From positions 1 to 64,000 of the forward strand of contig CALFEQ010000007.1 of NCBI GenBank assembly GCA_937949945.1: 64,000 nt of DNA, written 5' to 3'. This document shows positions 1 to 8,083 of this stretch, one piece after another; positions within the stretch are counted from its first letter, which is position 1; the number at the start of each line of letters is the position of its first letter. The stretch comes from an uncultured Myxococcales bacterium (GTDB taxonomy: Bacteria > Myxococcota_A > Polyangia > Polyangiales > Polyangiaceae). The translations under genes and the position numbers were made by a program. The notes beneath the pieces are model-generated. The model made no database searches. It saw nothing but the letters and a program-made list of their open reading frames with translations, and was not told the DNA's origin.

Positions 1-28
1 GAACCCGGCGCTGTGCTAGATCGGCGCC

Positions 29-1717
29 GTGCTGCGGCTACTTCCGCTCGGCGGCCTCGGTGAGGTCGGGATGAACTGCATGGCGCTCGAGCAGCGCGGC
101 GAGGTCCTGCTCGTCGACTGCGGCGTCATGTTCGACGACCGAGGGCTGGGCGTGGACGTCATCCATCCCGACTTCTCGGCGCTCGACGAGCTCGGGCACG
201 TGGTCGGGCTCGCCGTCACGCACGGGCACGAGGACCACATCGGAGGCATCCCGTACCTCCTGAAGAGGTTCGACGTCCCCGTCTACGGCCCGCCGTATGC
301 GCTCGGGCTCGTCCGCGAGCGGATCGCCGAGCACGAGGTGCTCGAGCACGCGCGGCTCTTCGAAACGCGACCGGGGCGACCGTTCGAGCTCGGCTCGTTC
401 GTGATCGAGCCCATCCGCGTCACGCACTCGATCGCGGACGCGACCGCGCTCGCCATCACGACCGACGAGGGAATGGTCATCCACACGGGCGACTTCAAGT
501 TCGACGAGTCGCCACCCGACGGTGAGCTGTTCGACGTCGATCGCTTCCGCGCGCTCGGCGACGCCGGCGTGACGCTCCTCATGTCCGACTCGACGAACGT
601 CGACGCCGAAGGCGCCACCGGCAGCGAGACCGACGTGGGGCACGTCCTCGAGCGGCTCGTGCTCGAGACGCGCGGCGCCGTCGTCATCGCCATGTTCGCG
701 TCCAACGTGCACCGGCTCCGCCTCCTCGGAGAGATCGCGCGCCGTGCCGGCCGGAAGATCGTGCTGCTCGGTCGCGGCGTCGGTGTCCACGCACGCGTCG
801 CGCGGGCGACGGGATACCTTCCCTGGCCGGACGAGCTCGTGCTCCCCGAGGAGATGGCGCGAGAGCGACCGCGAAGCGAGCTCCTCGTCATCGCCACGGG
901 ATCGCAAGGTGAGGAACGCGCCGCGCTCGCACGGCTCGCGCGCGGCGACCACCCGTCGTTCGAGGTCGTGCCGGGCGACCGCGTCATCCTCTCCGCGCGG
1001 ACCATCCCCGGCAACGAGCCCGAGGTGCACGCGATCCTCGGCCAGCTGTTGCGCCGCGGGGTCGACGTCGTCTCGCGCGCGACCGAGCGCGGCGTCCACG
1101 TGAGCGGCCACGGGCACCGGCCCGATCAGCGGCGCATGCTGGAGCTCGTACGCCCGCGGTGCTTCGTCCCCGTCCACGGGACGATCCACCATCTGACACG
1201 GCACGCGGCGCTCGCACGCGAGATGGGCGTGCCGAGCGTGTGCGTCGTCGAGAACGGACGCGTGGTCGAGGTGACGCGAGACGGCGCGATGCTGGGCGAG
1301 ACCTACGGCGCGGGACGCGTGCACGTGTGGGCCGGACGGGAGGTACCGGCCTCGGTGCTCCGCGAGCGCGCCGCGCTCGCCCAGGAGGGCACGGCGTTCT
1401 GCTTCGTCCTCATCCATCCCGCTGCCCCGGGCGAGCGCGGAAGGATGGAGGTCTTCGTCAGCACGCGCGGCGTGATGGACGACGACAGGGTTCACCTCGA
1501 TCTCGCCGCCGTGGAAGAAGCCGTACGGAAGGCGCTGCTCGAGGCGCCGGAGCACGCGACGGACGACGAGCTCGCGGAGCAAGCTCGCCTCGCCGTGCGG
1601 AGGACGCTCAAGCACCTCCGTGGCATGAAGCCGATGACCGTCGCGCGCGTGCATCGGATCGGCGCCGCCTCCGCAGCGACGGGCCCGAGCCTGGTCCCGA
1701 CGGTGGAGCCGACATGA
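29..1717 (+). CDS. rnj: Ribonuclease J family metallo-beta-lactamase ribonuclease
   Basis: RNase J enzymes act in the cytoplasm as 5'-3' exo- and endoribonucleases in mRNA turnover and rRNA maturation. The 562-residue product has the usual family length. It opens with the beta-lactamase fold segment LPLGGLGEVG, has the zinc motif THGHEDHIGG at residues 64-73, HTGDF and DSTNV farther on, and ends in the small C-terminal domain (around LKHLRGMKPM). The GTG at 29 is the first start after an in-frame stop at 17-19, so the gene is complete. Its stop overlaps the next gene by ATGA, implying co-translation with the CHAD protein. Family assignment is secure; substrate range is inferred from the family. 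Confidence 0.93.
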   Translation: MLRLLPLGGLGEVGMNCMALEQRGEVLLVDCGVMFDDRGLGVDVIHPDFSALDELGHVVGLAVTHGHEDHIGGIPYLLKRFDVPVYGPPYALGLVRERIAEHEVLEHARLFETRPGRPFELGSFVIEPIRVTHSIADATALAITTDEGMVIHTGDFKFDESPPDGELFDVDRFRALGDAGVTLLMSDSTNVDAEGATGSETDVGHVLERLVLETRGAVVIAMFASNVHRLRLLGEIARRAGRKIVLLGRGVGVHARVARATGYLPWPDELVLPEEMARERPRSELLVIATGSQGEERAALARLARGDHPSFEVVPGDRVILSARTIPGNEPEVHAILGQLLRRGVDVVSRATERGVHVSGHGHRPDQRRMLELVRPRCFVPVHGTIHHLTRHAALAREMGVPSVCVVENGRVVEVTRDGAMLGETYGAGRVHVWAGREVPASVLRERAALAQEGTAFCFVLIHPAAPGERGRMEVFVSTRGVMDDDRVHLDLAAVEEAVRKALLEAPEHATDDELAEQARLAVRRTLKHLRGMKPMTVARVHRIGAASAATGPSLVPTVEPT

Positions 1718-2727
1718 CGCACGATCACGCGCATCGTCGCGAGCCGAGAAACGGCGCCCCGAAGGCCAGCGCCTTCGTCGTCGGCAAGCTGCGCGAGTGC
1801 GACGCGAGGCTCGCCGCGGTCGTCCCGCGCCTCCTCGCGAAGGAGGTCGACGACGAGGCCGTGCACGACCTCCGCGTCGCGATCCGCCGGATGCGCACGC
1901 TTCTCAAGATGTCGCGTGACCTCTTCGGGCCGTGGCACACGAACGTCGTGCGCGACGCGTTCGCGCAGGTGATGCGCGCCACGGGCGAGCTGCGCGACGA
2001 GGAGGTCCTGCAGGAGACGCTCGCGAGCGCGGCGGAGCGCATCCCCGAAGTGGCGAAGTGGCTCGAAGGGCGCAAGGCCCGCGAGGCGCGGCTACGCCGC
2101 GCCGTCATCGCGCGCATCGAGCGCGGCGACCTCGATCGAGCGCGCCTCCTCCTGAAGGCGCTGCTCGTCTTCCCCGTCGACCCCGAGCGCGATCTCGATC
2201 TCGCGCGCTTCGCACGACGCACCGTCGAGCGCGCACGCCGGAAGGTCGAACGGCGACGCGAGGTCGACACGAGCGACGTCACGGGGATGCACGACCTCCG
2301 CATCGCGTACAAGGAGCTCCGCTACTCCATCGAGCTGCTCGCCGAGGCGCTGCCGATCGACGCCCGCGCGCTGCTCGAGCCGGCCACGGTGTTCCAGAAG
2401 CGGCTCGGCGAGCTGCACGACGTCGACGTGGCGATCGAGGTCGTCCGGAACGCGAAGAACCTGTCCGCGGCGGCCCGTGAGGAGACGCTCGCCCTGCTCG
2501 CGGCGATGCGCGACAAACGGGTCGCCAAGTACCTGCGCGAGCTCGATCCGCTCGGCGCCGGCGTCCACGCGCGGATCTCCTCGTCGACGTCGAAGGAGAG
2601 CGCGGCGCGAACGGATGAGCTCCCGGCGCCCTCCGGCGAGGAAGGCGGGGGAAACCCGGCAGAGCTCGATCGCGACCGCCTCTCCTCCGAAGGGGCGTCG
2701 GATGGCCCGAAGTCCGCACCCCAGTGA
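1714..2727 (+). CDS. CHAD domain protein
   Basis: CHAD domains are conserved histidine alpha-helical domains that bind polyphosphate and are often found with phosphate-metabolism genes. The 337-residue protein shows the typical two helical halves, each opening with an H-D-L-R type motif: VHDLRVAIRRMRT near residue 50 and MHDLRIAYKELRY near 190, with many Arg and Lys on the helices. No CYTH domain is attached. The last 55 residues are low-complexity and probably disordered. ATG at 1714 overlaps the RNase J stop (ATGA), so the two genes are likely one operon, an unusual partnership that could link RNA decay with polyphosphate. That link is inference. Confidence 0.85.
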   Translation: MTHDHAHRREPRNGAPKASAFVVGKLRECDARLAAVVPRLLAKEVDDEAVHDLRVAIRRMRTLLKMSRDLFGPWHTNVVRDAFAQVMRATGELRDEEVLQETLASAAERIPEVAKWLEGRKAREARLRRAVIARIERGDLDRARLLLKALLVFPVDPERDLDLARFARRTVERARRKVERRREVDTSDVTGMHDLRIAYKELRYSIELLAEALPIDARALLEPATVFQKRLGELHDVDVAIEVVRNAKNLSAAAREETLALLAAMRDKRVAKYLRELDPLGAGVHARISSSTSKESAARTDELPAPSGEEGGGNPAELDRDRLSSEGASDGPKSAPQ

Positions 2728-2852
2728 CGACCGGAACGAGGTGGGAAAGGCACCGACGAGCGCACCACCACGGCGCAAAATCCCTTTCCGCCCCGACTCC
2801 AGCGGCCGTCGACGACCTCATAGGATGTCGACATTGCTCCGATTTACGGAGC

Positions 2853-2870
2853 TTGACCCGTGTTGACCCG
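2853..2870 (+). promoter_or_regulatory. TTGACCCG direct repeat upstream of the FHA gene
   Basis: TTGACCCG occurs at 2853-2860 and again at 2863-2870, ten bases apart, in an AT-richer patch of the intergenic region before the FHA gene. One copy could serve as a -35 box (TTGACC), or the pair could be one face of an operator. No strong -10 is visible, so the assignment is weak. Confidence 0.25.
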
Positions 2871-2980
2871 GTGCAAGATACTCCCCCCCGTGGGCCCCGC
2901 TACGTCCACGCTTTGCCCGATGGGCCGCCGGCGGAAGCCCGGCGAGACGTCCTGAGTGAGCAGGAAGAAGGAAGGGTTTC

Positions 2981-4045
2981 TTGATCACCTGTCCCAAGTG
3001 CACGAAGGACAATCAAGACCACTACAAGTTCTGCCTCGGTTGCGGCGCGGAGCTTCCACGTGACGCGGCCCCGAAGCCGTTCACGCCGCAGACGCCGCCG
3101 CATGGCATCAAGGCGCAGTCGGGAGCGCCGGCGGCAGCGCCGGTCTCGCATGCCGTCTCGAGCGGACCGAGCGGGTCCATGCAGCAGCCGCTGGTGCAGC
3201 CGGTGAGCGCGCCCGTGCAGGCGCCGCCTCCCGTCGTCCCGATCGCGAGCTCGTCGCAAGCACCGGCGGGCACGGCCTGCCCGCAGTGCGCTCACGTGAA
3301 CGCGCCGTCGAACCTCTTCTGCGGGTCATGCGGTTTCCGCCTCGGCGGTGTCGCCGCTCCGCCGAAGGTCGCGTCGGTGCCCGCAGCCGCGACCGGCGGC
3401 GGCGTCGTGCTCACGGCCCTTCGCGCCGACGGCAGCGAGGCCGGGACGTACCACCTCCCGCCGGGGACCGTCACCGTCGGCCGCGAGACGGGGAGCATCT
3501 TCGCGGGCGACAGCTACCTGTCTCCGCGTCACGCCACCTTCCGGCAGATCAACGGTCGCGTCACCGTGAAGGACGAGGGCTCGCTGAACGGCGTCTACAA
3601 GAAGCTCGTTCGCGACGTCCCCGTCGAGCTCCGTCCGAACGACATGTTCCGTATCGGGCAGGAGATCATCAAGTACGAGGCTCTCGAGCCGCAGCCGCCC
3701 GGGCCCGACGGCGTCGAGCGCCTCGGCTCTCCTTCGAAGGGCTACGTCGGTCGCATCGCGCTCGTCATCGGTCGCGACGTGACGGGCAACGCGTTCCCGA
3801 TTCCCGAGACGGGAGTCCACCTCGGCCGTGAGCGCGGCGACGTCCTCTTCCCCGAGGATGGCTACGTGTCCGGCTTGCACTGCCGTCTGACGTGGGAGCC
3901 TTCGCCGGACGGCCGAGGCGGGCGTCTGATGCTGACGGATCTCGGGAGCTCGAACGGCTCGTTCCTCCGCCTCCGTGAAGAGACGGACCTGAAGAACGGC
4001 GACGTCCTCCTCATGGGACAGCAGCTGTTCCGAGTGGCCTGCTGA
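2981..4045 (+). CDS. Zinc-ribbon and double FHA domain protein
   Basis: FHA domains bind phosphothreonine, so this 354-residue cytoplasmic protein is a likely reader of Ser/Thr kinase signalling. Two zinc ribbons come first: C4/C7/C18/C21 and C100/C103/C114/C117, separated by a Pro/Ala linker. Two FHA domains follow, about residues 147-235 (VGRETGS, SPRHA, GSLNGVY) and 270-354 (LGRERGD, SGLHCRL, LGSSNGSF). The start is TTG at 2981, chosen because the Cys-rich motif begins at once and a GGAAGAAGGAAGGG ribosome-binding stretch precedes it. Its stop shares a base with the Nudix start (TGATG), so both are translated together. Ser/Thr kinases in the window (31-35 kb and the right edge) are possible partners, which is inference. 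Confidence 0.88.
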   Translation: MITCPKCTKDNQDHYKFCLGCGAELPRDAAPKPFTPQTPPHGIKAQSGAPAAAPVSHAVSSGPSGSMQQPLVQPVSAPVQAPPPVVPIASSSQAPAGTACPQCAHVNAPSNLFCGSCGFRLGGVAAPPKVASVPAAATGGGVVLTALRADGSEAGTYHLPPGTVTVGRETGSIFAGDSYLSPRHATFRQINGRVTVKDEGSLNGVYKKLVRDVPVELRPNDMFRIGQEIIKYEALEPQPPGPDGVERLGSPSKGYVGRIALVIGRDVTGNAFPIPETGVHLGRERGDVLFPEDGYVSGLHCRLTWEPSPDGRGGRLMLTDLGSSNGSFLRLREETDLKNGDVLLMGQQLFRVAC

Positions 4046-4467
4046 TGGCGGCGGAGCTGGGGGAAGGAACGCCGCCCCGCACGATCCGCGTCGTCGCAGC
4101 GGTCATCGAGCGCGAAGGCAAGTACCTCATCACGCAGAGGCGCGCGACCGCGGTGCTCCCGCTCATGTGGGAGTTCCCGGGCGGACGCGTCGAGGCGGGT
4201 GAGACCGATCAGCAAGCGCTCAAACGCGAGATGCAGCATCGCCTCGGCGTCGAGATCGACGTCGGAAAGCTCATCTCGTTCGTGAGCCACCCTTACGAGC
4301 ACTACGTCGTCGATCTCTTCCTCTACGAGTGCTCTCTCGTCGGCGACGCCCCCCTCGAGCCGCGCGCCGTCAATGCCTTCCGCTGGGTCGCGAGCAACGA
4401 GTTCGACCAGTACCCGTTCACGCCGGCGGACGAGGCCTCGATGAATAAACTGCTCGGGGTCTCCTGA
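4045..4467 (+). CDS. Nudix-fold protein with degenerate Nudix box
   Basis: The 140-residue protein resembles MutT/8-oxo-dGTPase proteins: VAAVIEREGKYLITQRR leads into a Nudix helix at residues 47-69. Aligned to the consensus Gx5Ex7REUxEExGU, it keeps G47, E53, R61, E62 and G68, but the paired catalytic glutamates are H65 and R66 (MQHRLG). Those glutamates normally bind the metals that drive pyrophosphohydrolysis, so classic activity is doubtful. The downstream segment (SHPYEHYVVDLFLYEC, then FRWV) is intact, so the fold is probably kept. Overlap with the FHA gene suggests a signalling or nucleotide-sensing role rather than house-cleaning, but this is inference. Confidence 0.82.
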   Translation: MAAELGEGTPPRTIRVVAAVIEREGKYLITQRRATAVLPLMWEFPGGRVEAGETDQQALKREMQHRLGVEIDVGKLISFVSHPYEHYVVDLFLYECSLVGDAPLEPRAVNAFRWVASNEFDQYPFTPADEASMNKLLGVS

Positions 4468-4498
4468 GCCCGAGCAACGACGACCGGAGTGACGTCGC

Positions 4499-5050
4499 AT
4501 GCGCCGCGTGGCCTTGCTCTTCGTCGTTCTCCTCTCGGCTGCGTGCACGCGTGATCCGTCCTCGGATCCCGCCGCGGCCGAGGGTCGAGCGCAGGCACTG
4601 CTCGGGCCGTACAAGAACGCGCTCAAGAACGAGCTGACGACGGCGCTCGGCCAGGGGCCCGCGGCGGCGATCGACGCGTGCGCGTCGCGCGCGCCTGCCC
4701 TCGCGGCCGAGCACTCGCGCGACGGCGTGCGCGTGGGTCGCTCTGCGAAGAAGCTGCGGACACCGGCCGACGCTCCTCCCGAGTGGCTCGTGCCGGTGAT
4801 GGACGAGCTCGAGAAGACACGACCGATCAAGGGCAAGGTGGTGCCGCTCGGGCAAGGGCGCTGGGGGTACGCCGAGCCGATCTACATCCAGGCGCAATGC
4901 CTCGTCTGCCACGGCGAGACGATCGCGCCGGAGATCGACGCGAAGCTCCGCGAGCGCTACCCGACCGACGCCGCGCGTGGCTTCAAGATCGGTGATTTTC
5001 GCGGGGTCTTCTTCGTCGAGCTCGATCGAAGCGCGTTTCCGAAGCCTTGA
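4499..5050 (+). CDS. Tll0287-like (DUF3365) one-haem lipoprotein
   Basis: The 183-residue protein has a lipoprotein signal ending in LSAAC with the lipidated Cys at 16, followed by a helical domain and a c-type haem motif CLVCH at residues 134-138. The later GDFRGVFFVEL segment resembles the end of DUF3365 (Tll0287-like) sensor or electron-transfer domains. It should sit on the outer face of a membrane with one covalent haem. It stops 2 bp from the stop of the convergent DUF1501 gene. The neighbouring exported operon carries another CxxCH protein, so a shared redox function is possible but unproven. Confidence 0.78.
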   Translation: MRRVALLFVVLLSAACTRDPSSDPAAAEGRAQALLGPYKNALKNELTTALGQGPAAAIDACASRAPALAAEHSRDGVRVGRSAKKLRTPADAPPEWLVPVMDELEKTRPIKGKVVPLGQGRWGYAEPIYIQAQCLVCHGETIAPEIDAKLRERYPTDAARGFKIGDFRGVFFVELDRSAFPKP

Positions 5051-5052
5051 GA

Positions 5053-6261
5053 TCAGAGAACGAGCGGGTGCGGGTTGGGACCGAACGGGTTCTCGCGCAC
5101 CTTCGCGAGCGCGGCGAGGTAAGACCACATCTCCTTCGCGCCGCCCGTGCCCTCGGGGAGCGTCACGCCCGCGGACACCTTGCCCGTGGTGCCGACCTTG
5201 ACGTTCGGTCCGATGACCAGCGCGGACAGCGCAGGAGCGTGATCGGAGCCCGGGAGGCTCCGGGCGAAGTCGCCGTGGAGCATCACGGTGACGTTCATCG
5301 CGGCGAGCTCGGGCTCGCTCCGTAGCCGGGAGATGAACGTCTTCAGCGCGGGGATGATCTCGGAGGTCATCCTGCGCCGGACGGTCTGACCGGTGCGGTC
5401 GCCGTGCGTGTCCCAGCCCGTGTCCGACAGCGTGACGACGTTCGTGCCCGCGCGCAGCATGAGCTCGGCGGCGGCGAGCTTCGCGGGGATGGTCTCGAGC
5501 CTCGCGCCCGTGCTGACGTTGTATGCCTGGGCGATCCTGGCGATGTCGATCGCGAGCGGCGGCTTCGCGAGCGAGTCGGCGAGCGTCGCGTACGCGTCCT
5601 TGGCGAACGCCGTCGAACGCGGGTTCTTCGCGAGATCGCCGGCGCTCATCGCCGTCGCTCGGGCGAGGGCTGCGCCCGCCGCGTTGCGCGCGGGCTTCTT
5701 GAAGTCGATCGCGCCGAGGCCCAGCGCCGTGCTGACGTCGCCCATCGTGCGGAGGAGCTGGAGCGAGACGCCGTTCTCCGGCGGAGGCGCGCCCGGGACG
5801 GGAAGCCCGCCGAGGGCCGCCGCCTTGAACGCCGCGTCGCCTCCCATCGCGGCCGCGAGCTGGAGCACGAAGCTCCGCGAGCCGTTCATGTAGTTGTTCC
5901 GCTGCGCCGTGATGTGATCGGTCGCGCCGTGGCGGACGCCGATGGCGGCCATGTGCCCGAGCGCCCAGTCGCCGAGCGTGCCGATGGTGCCGGCGTCGAC
6001 GTAGAGGTCGTTGGCGAGCTTCCTGACGTTCGACGAAGTCACGCCGAACGCTCCGGAGCCGAGGAAGGAGTCCGGGCTCGAGAAGAGCGCGTTGAAGCCG
6101 CCCTCGAAGAAGACGGAGACGACCGCGGCCTTCCCCGCGGGCGCGGCCTCCGCGTTCCCGAGGAGCGAGCGCCCGGCGATGCGCGTCCCGACGGCGGCAC
6201 CGGCGGCAGCCGCGAATCCTTTCAGACATGCACGACGCGAGAGCGCGACACGTTTCGTCAT
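5053..6261 (-). CDS. DUF1501 family Tat-exported protein
   Basis: DUF1501 proteins are alkaline-phosphatase-like-fold exported proteins, common in Planctomycetes and Myxococcota, whose function is unclear. The 402-residue product begins with a twin-arginine signal (SRRACLK at 8-14, then an Ala-rich hydrophobic core). Family features include VFFEGGFNALF near the start, GWDTHGDRT in the middle and VMLHGDFARSLPGSDHAPA toward the end. It is the last gene of a four-gene minus-strand operon (9519 down to 5053). Family members usually travel with a partner from the DUF1588/1592/1595 group; the two upstream genes may be divergent forms of such partners. Confidence 0.85.
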   Translation of the reverse strand: MTKRVALSRRACLKGFAAAAGAAVGTRIAGRSLLGNAEAAPAGKAAVVSVFFEGGFNALFSSPDSFLGSGAFGVTSSNVRKLANDLYVDAGTIGTLGDWALGHMAAIGVRHGATDHITAQRNNYMNGSRSFVLQLAAAMGGDAAFKAAALGGLPVPGAPPPENGVSLQLLRTMGDVSTALGLGAIDFKKPARNAAGAALARATAMSAGDLAKNPRSTAFAKDAYATLADSLAKPPLAIDIARIAQAYNVSTGARLETIPAKLAAAELMLRAGTNVVTLSDTGWDTHGDRTGQTVRRRMTSEIIPALKTFISRLRSEPELAAMNVTVMLHGDFARSLPGSDHAPALSALVIGPNVKVGTTGKVSAGVTLPEGTGGAKEMWSYLAALAKVRENPFGPNPHPLVL

Positions 6262-6309
6262 GAAACCCCTCTCCTCGATGGAGTCCGACCCGGAAGTCGC
6301 GAGCCCCCT

Positions 6310-7095
6310 TCAGTACATCAGAAAGCCGGTCGACGAGAGAACGCTGGCGCAGGCGTAGGCCCAGCGCCGGCGCGGCGAGGCCTCGCGCGTCACCGCCTCG
6401 GTCGCGCCACCGCCGTAGGTCTCGGTCGTCGTCTCGAGCGCGACGGACGCGCATGCGTCGATCTGCTCGGGCGTGCCGTGGCGGCTCCAGAAGCGGCGGA
6501 TCCATCCCGCGCACTCCGCCTTCGCCGTCTCCGGCGTCGGCGCCGTCGCGTACTTCGGGTCGGCGCTGCCACCCGAGATGTCGCCCGTGAGCCGCAGACA
6601 CCCCTCGAACGCGACGTCGAACGCGGTGTTGATCAACACGGCGCTCGCGATCGGCTCGATGAACCAGCGATCGTTGGGCTGACCGAAGGTCCCACCCGTC
6701 GTGGCGATGAGCGACGGATTGTTCTGCCCGCCGAGGACGCGCGAGTACTCCGTGACGAGCGCGGTGTACGGCTTCACGCGGGCGCGATCGGCATGCGCCG
6801 CCTGATTGATGGTCGACGCGAGGTCTTCGCCGCCGAGGCCGATGTGCGGGCGGCCCCACTCCTCCTCCGAGCACGCCGGCGCGTCGGGATCGTCCGCGCC
6901 CGTGCCGTCGGCGTCGGGATCCTCGCCGTTCTGGCCACCGATGGGCGCGTCGTACGTGCACTGTCCGCCCAGGAGGCAATCCGGCCCCCAGTTGCAGGCG
7001 AACGCGCTCGAGACCAGCGCCCCGCACACGACGGAGACGAACGTCCTCCGCGTCCAGCGGCCGAGCTCGATGTCGTTCTCGATGTCCGCGCGCAT
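6310..7095 (-). CDS. Tat-exported protein of unknown function, partner of DUF1501
   Basis: The 261-residue product carries a twin-arginine signal TRRTFVS at 15-21. After a short acidic linker (DADGTGADDPDAP) the mature part has six or more cysteines. Its C-terminal stretch, with WIRRFWSRHGTPEQIDAC and then YACASVLSSTGFLMY, recalls the ends of planctomycete/myxobacterial DUF1592/DUF1595 proteins. It sits 10 bases after the CxxCH gene and 48 before the DUF1501 gene, so it is in the same operon. I do not recognise a catalytic motif. Extracytoplasmic location and operon membership are well supported; the family link is only a resemblance. Confidence 0.7.
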   Translation of the reverse strand: MRADIENDIELGRWTRRTFVSVVCGALVSSAFACNWGPDCLLGGQCTYDAPIGGQNGEDPDADGTGADDPDAPACSEEEWGRPHIGLGGEDLASTINQAAHADRARVKPYTALVTEYSRVLGGQNNPSLIATTGGTFGQPNDRWFIEPIASAVLINTAFDVAFEGCLRLTGDISGGSADPKYATAPTPETAKAECAGWIRRFWSRHGTPEQIDACASVALETTTETYGGGATEAVTREASPRRRWAYACASVLSSTGFLMY

Positions 7096-7105
7096 GACGA
7101 GCCTC

Positions 7106-8083
7106 CTAATCGCAGAAGCCAGGCTCCCGAGCGATGGAGCCGATCGCAGACTGGATGGTCTTCTGTGCCTTGAACGTGTCGACGCAGCGGTCGAGGATGC
7201 GGCCCTCGCAGCGGTTGTCCTCGCGGCCGTACAGGTACTTGAACGCGAGCCGGCAGGCGTTGACGGAGAAGTTCTCCGACTCCACGAGCGCCATGACCAG
7301 CTCCCTGTCGTTGCCGATCATCTTGCCGCCGAGCAGCTCCTGCGGGCCGCCGCGGTAGGCGTCGAACTTCTCGCCCTTTCGCGGAAGGATCGACGCGACC
7401 TTGTCGAGGGCGAACCAGCCGTCGTAGTGGCAGCCCCTGCACGCGGCCGACTGGCGGCCGTTCGCGCTCTGGTCGGCGTCCGGCGAGACCGTCACCGCCG
7501 TGAGCCGCAGGCCCACGACGTTGTTCATGATGCGATACGCGGTGGCGATCTTGAGGCCCTGCTCCTCGTTGCCTTCGTACCGCTGGTACCAGTCGATGCT
7601 GCGGAAGTAGCCGAGGCCGTTCGGATCGTCCTCGTAGACGGCCACCTGGCCCGCGATCGGCGCCAGCCGGTACTTGCCGAGGAACATGTTCGACCACGGC
7701 TTCTTGTCGGCGAGGACGCGCTTGGCGATGTGGTACGGCGCGTCCTCGAGCGAGCTCGCGCCGGGCCCGTCGTTGAACTGCGTGTTCACGAACCGCGCGA
7801 ACCGCTCGTAGAAGTCGGGGCTCTCGAGGAGGCGGTCGATCGCCTCCTTCGGATCCGACGAGCTCATGAGCTCCGCCGAGGCGGTCTTGCCGGTGATGGC
7901 GATCGACAGGCGGTTCGCGCAGCGCTCGTTGAACGCCTTGATCGCATCCTGCGGCTCGTCCGCGTTCGCACGCCGACTCCCCGCGACCGTCGCGGCGACC
8001 ATGATGGCCGCGACCAACCCGAACCCACGCGCGGCGCCGAGGAGAGCGCCACGAAGACGTACGCGCCACGCGGAGGAGCTCAT
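7106..8083 (-). CDS. Exported CxxCH protein of the DUF1501 operon
   Basis: The 325-residue protein has an N-terminal signal (about residues 10-42, ending near ANADEP) and a single c-type haem motif CRGCH at 215-219. Around it are family-like patches: DRLLESPDFYERFARFVNTQ near 85-102 recalls the 'LLxSPxFxERxARHW' region of planctomycete DUF1549-type proteins, and YLYGREDNRCEG lies near the C-terminus. The start ATG at 8083 overlaps the stop of the preceding lipoprotein gene (ATGA). It is probably periplasmic and haem-binding. Substrate and partners are unknown, but a redox role beside the DUF1501 protein is a fair inference. Confidence 0.75.
   Translation of the reverse strand: MSSSAWRVRLRGALLGAARGFGLVAAIMVAATVAGSRRANADEPQDAIKAFNERCANRLSIAITGKTASAELMSSSDPKEAIDRLLESPDFYERFARFVNTQFNDGPGASSLEDAPYHIAKRVLADKKPWSNMFLGKYRLAPIAGQVAVYEDDPNGLGYFRSIDWYQRYEGNEEQGLKIATAYRIMNNVVGLRLTAVTVSPDADQSANGRQSAACRGCHYDGWFALDKVASILPRKGEKFDAYRGGPQELLGGKMIGNDRELVMALVESENFSVNACRLAFKYLYGREDNRCEGRILDRCVDTFKAQKTIQSAIGSIAREPGFCD

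Noticed and set aside
38..1654. Long open antisense frame across the RNase J gene
   Set aside because: Arg/Asp/His-rich translation with no motif; an expected shadow of high-GC coding on the other strand.
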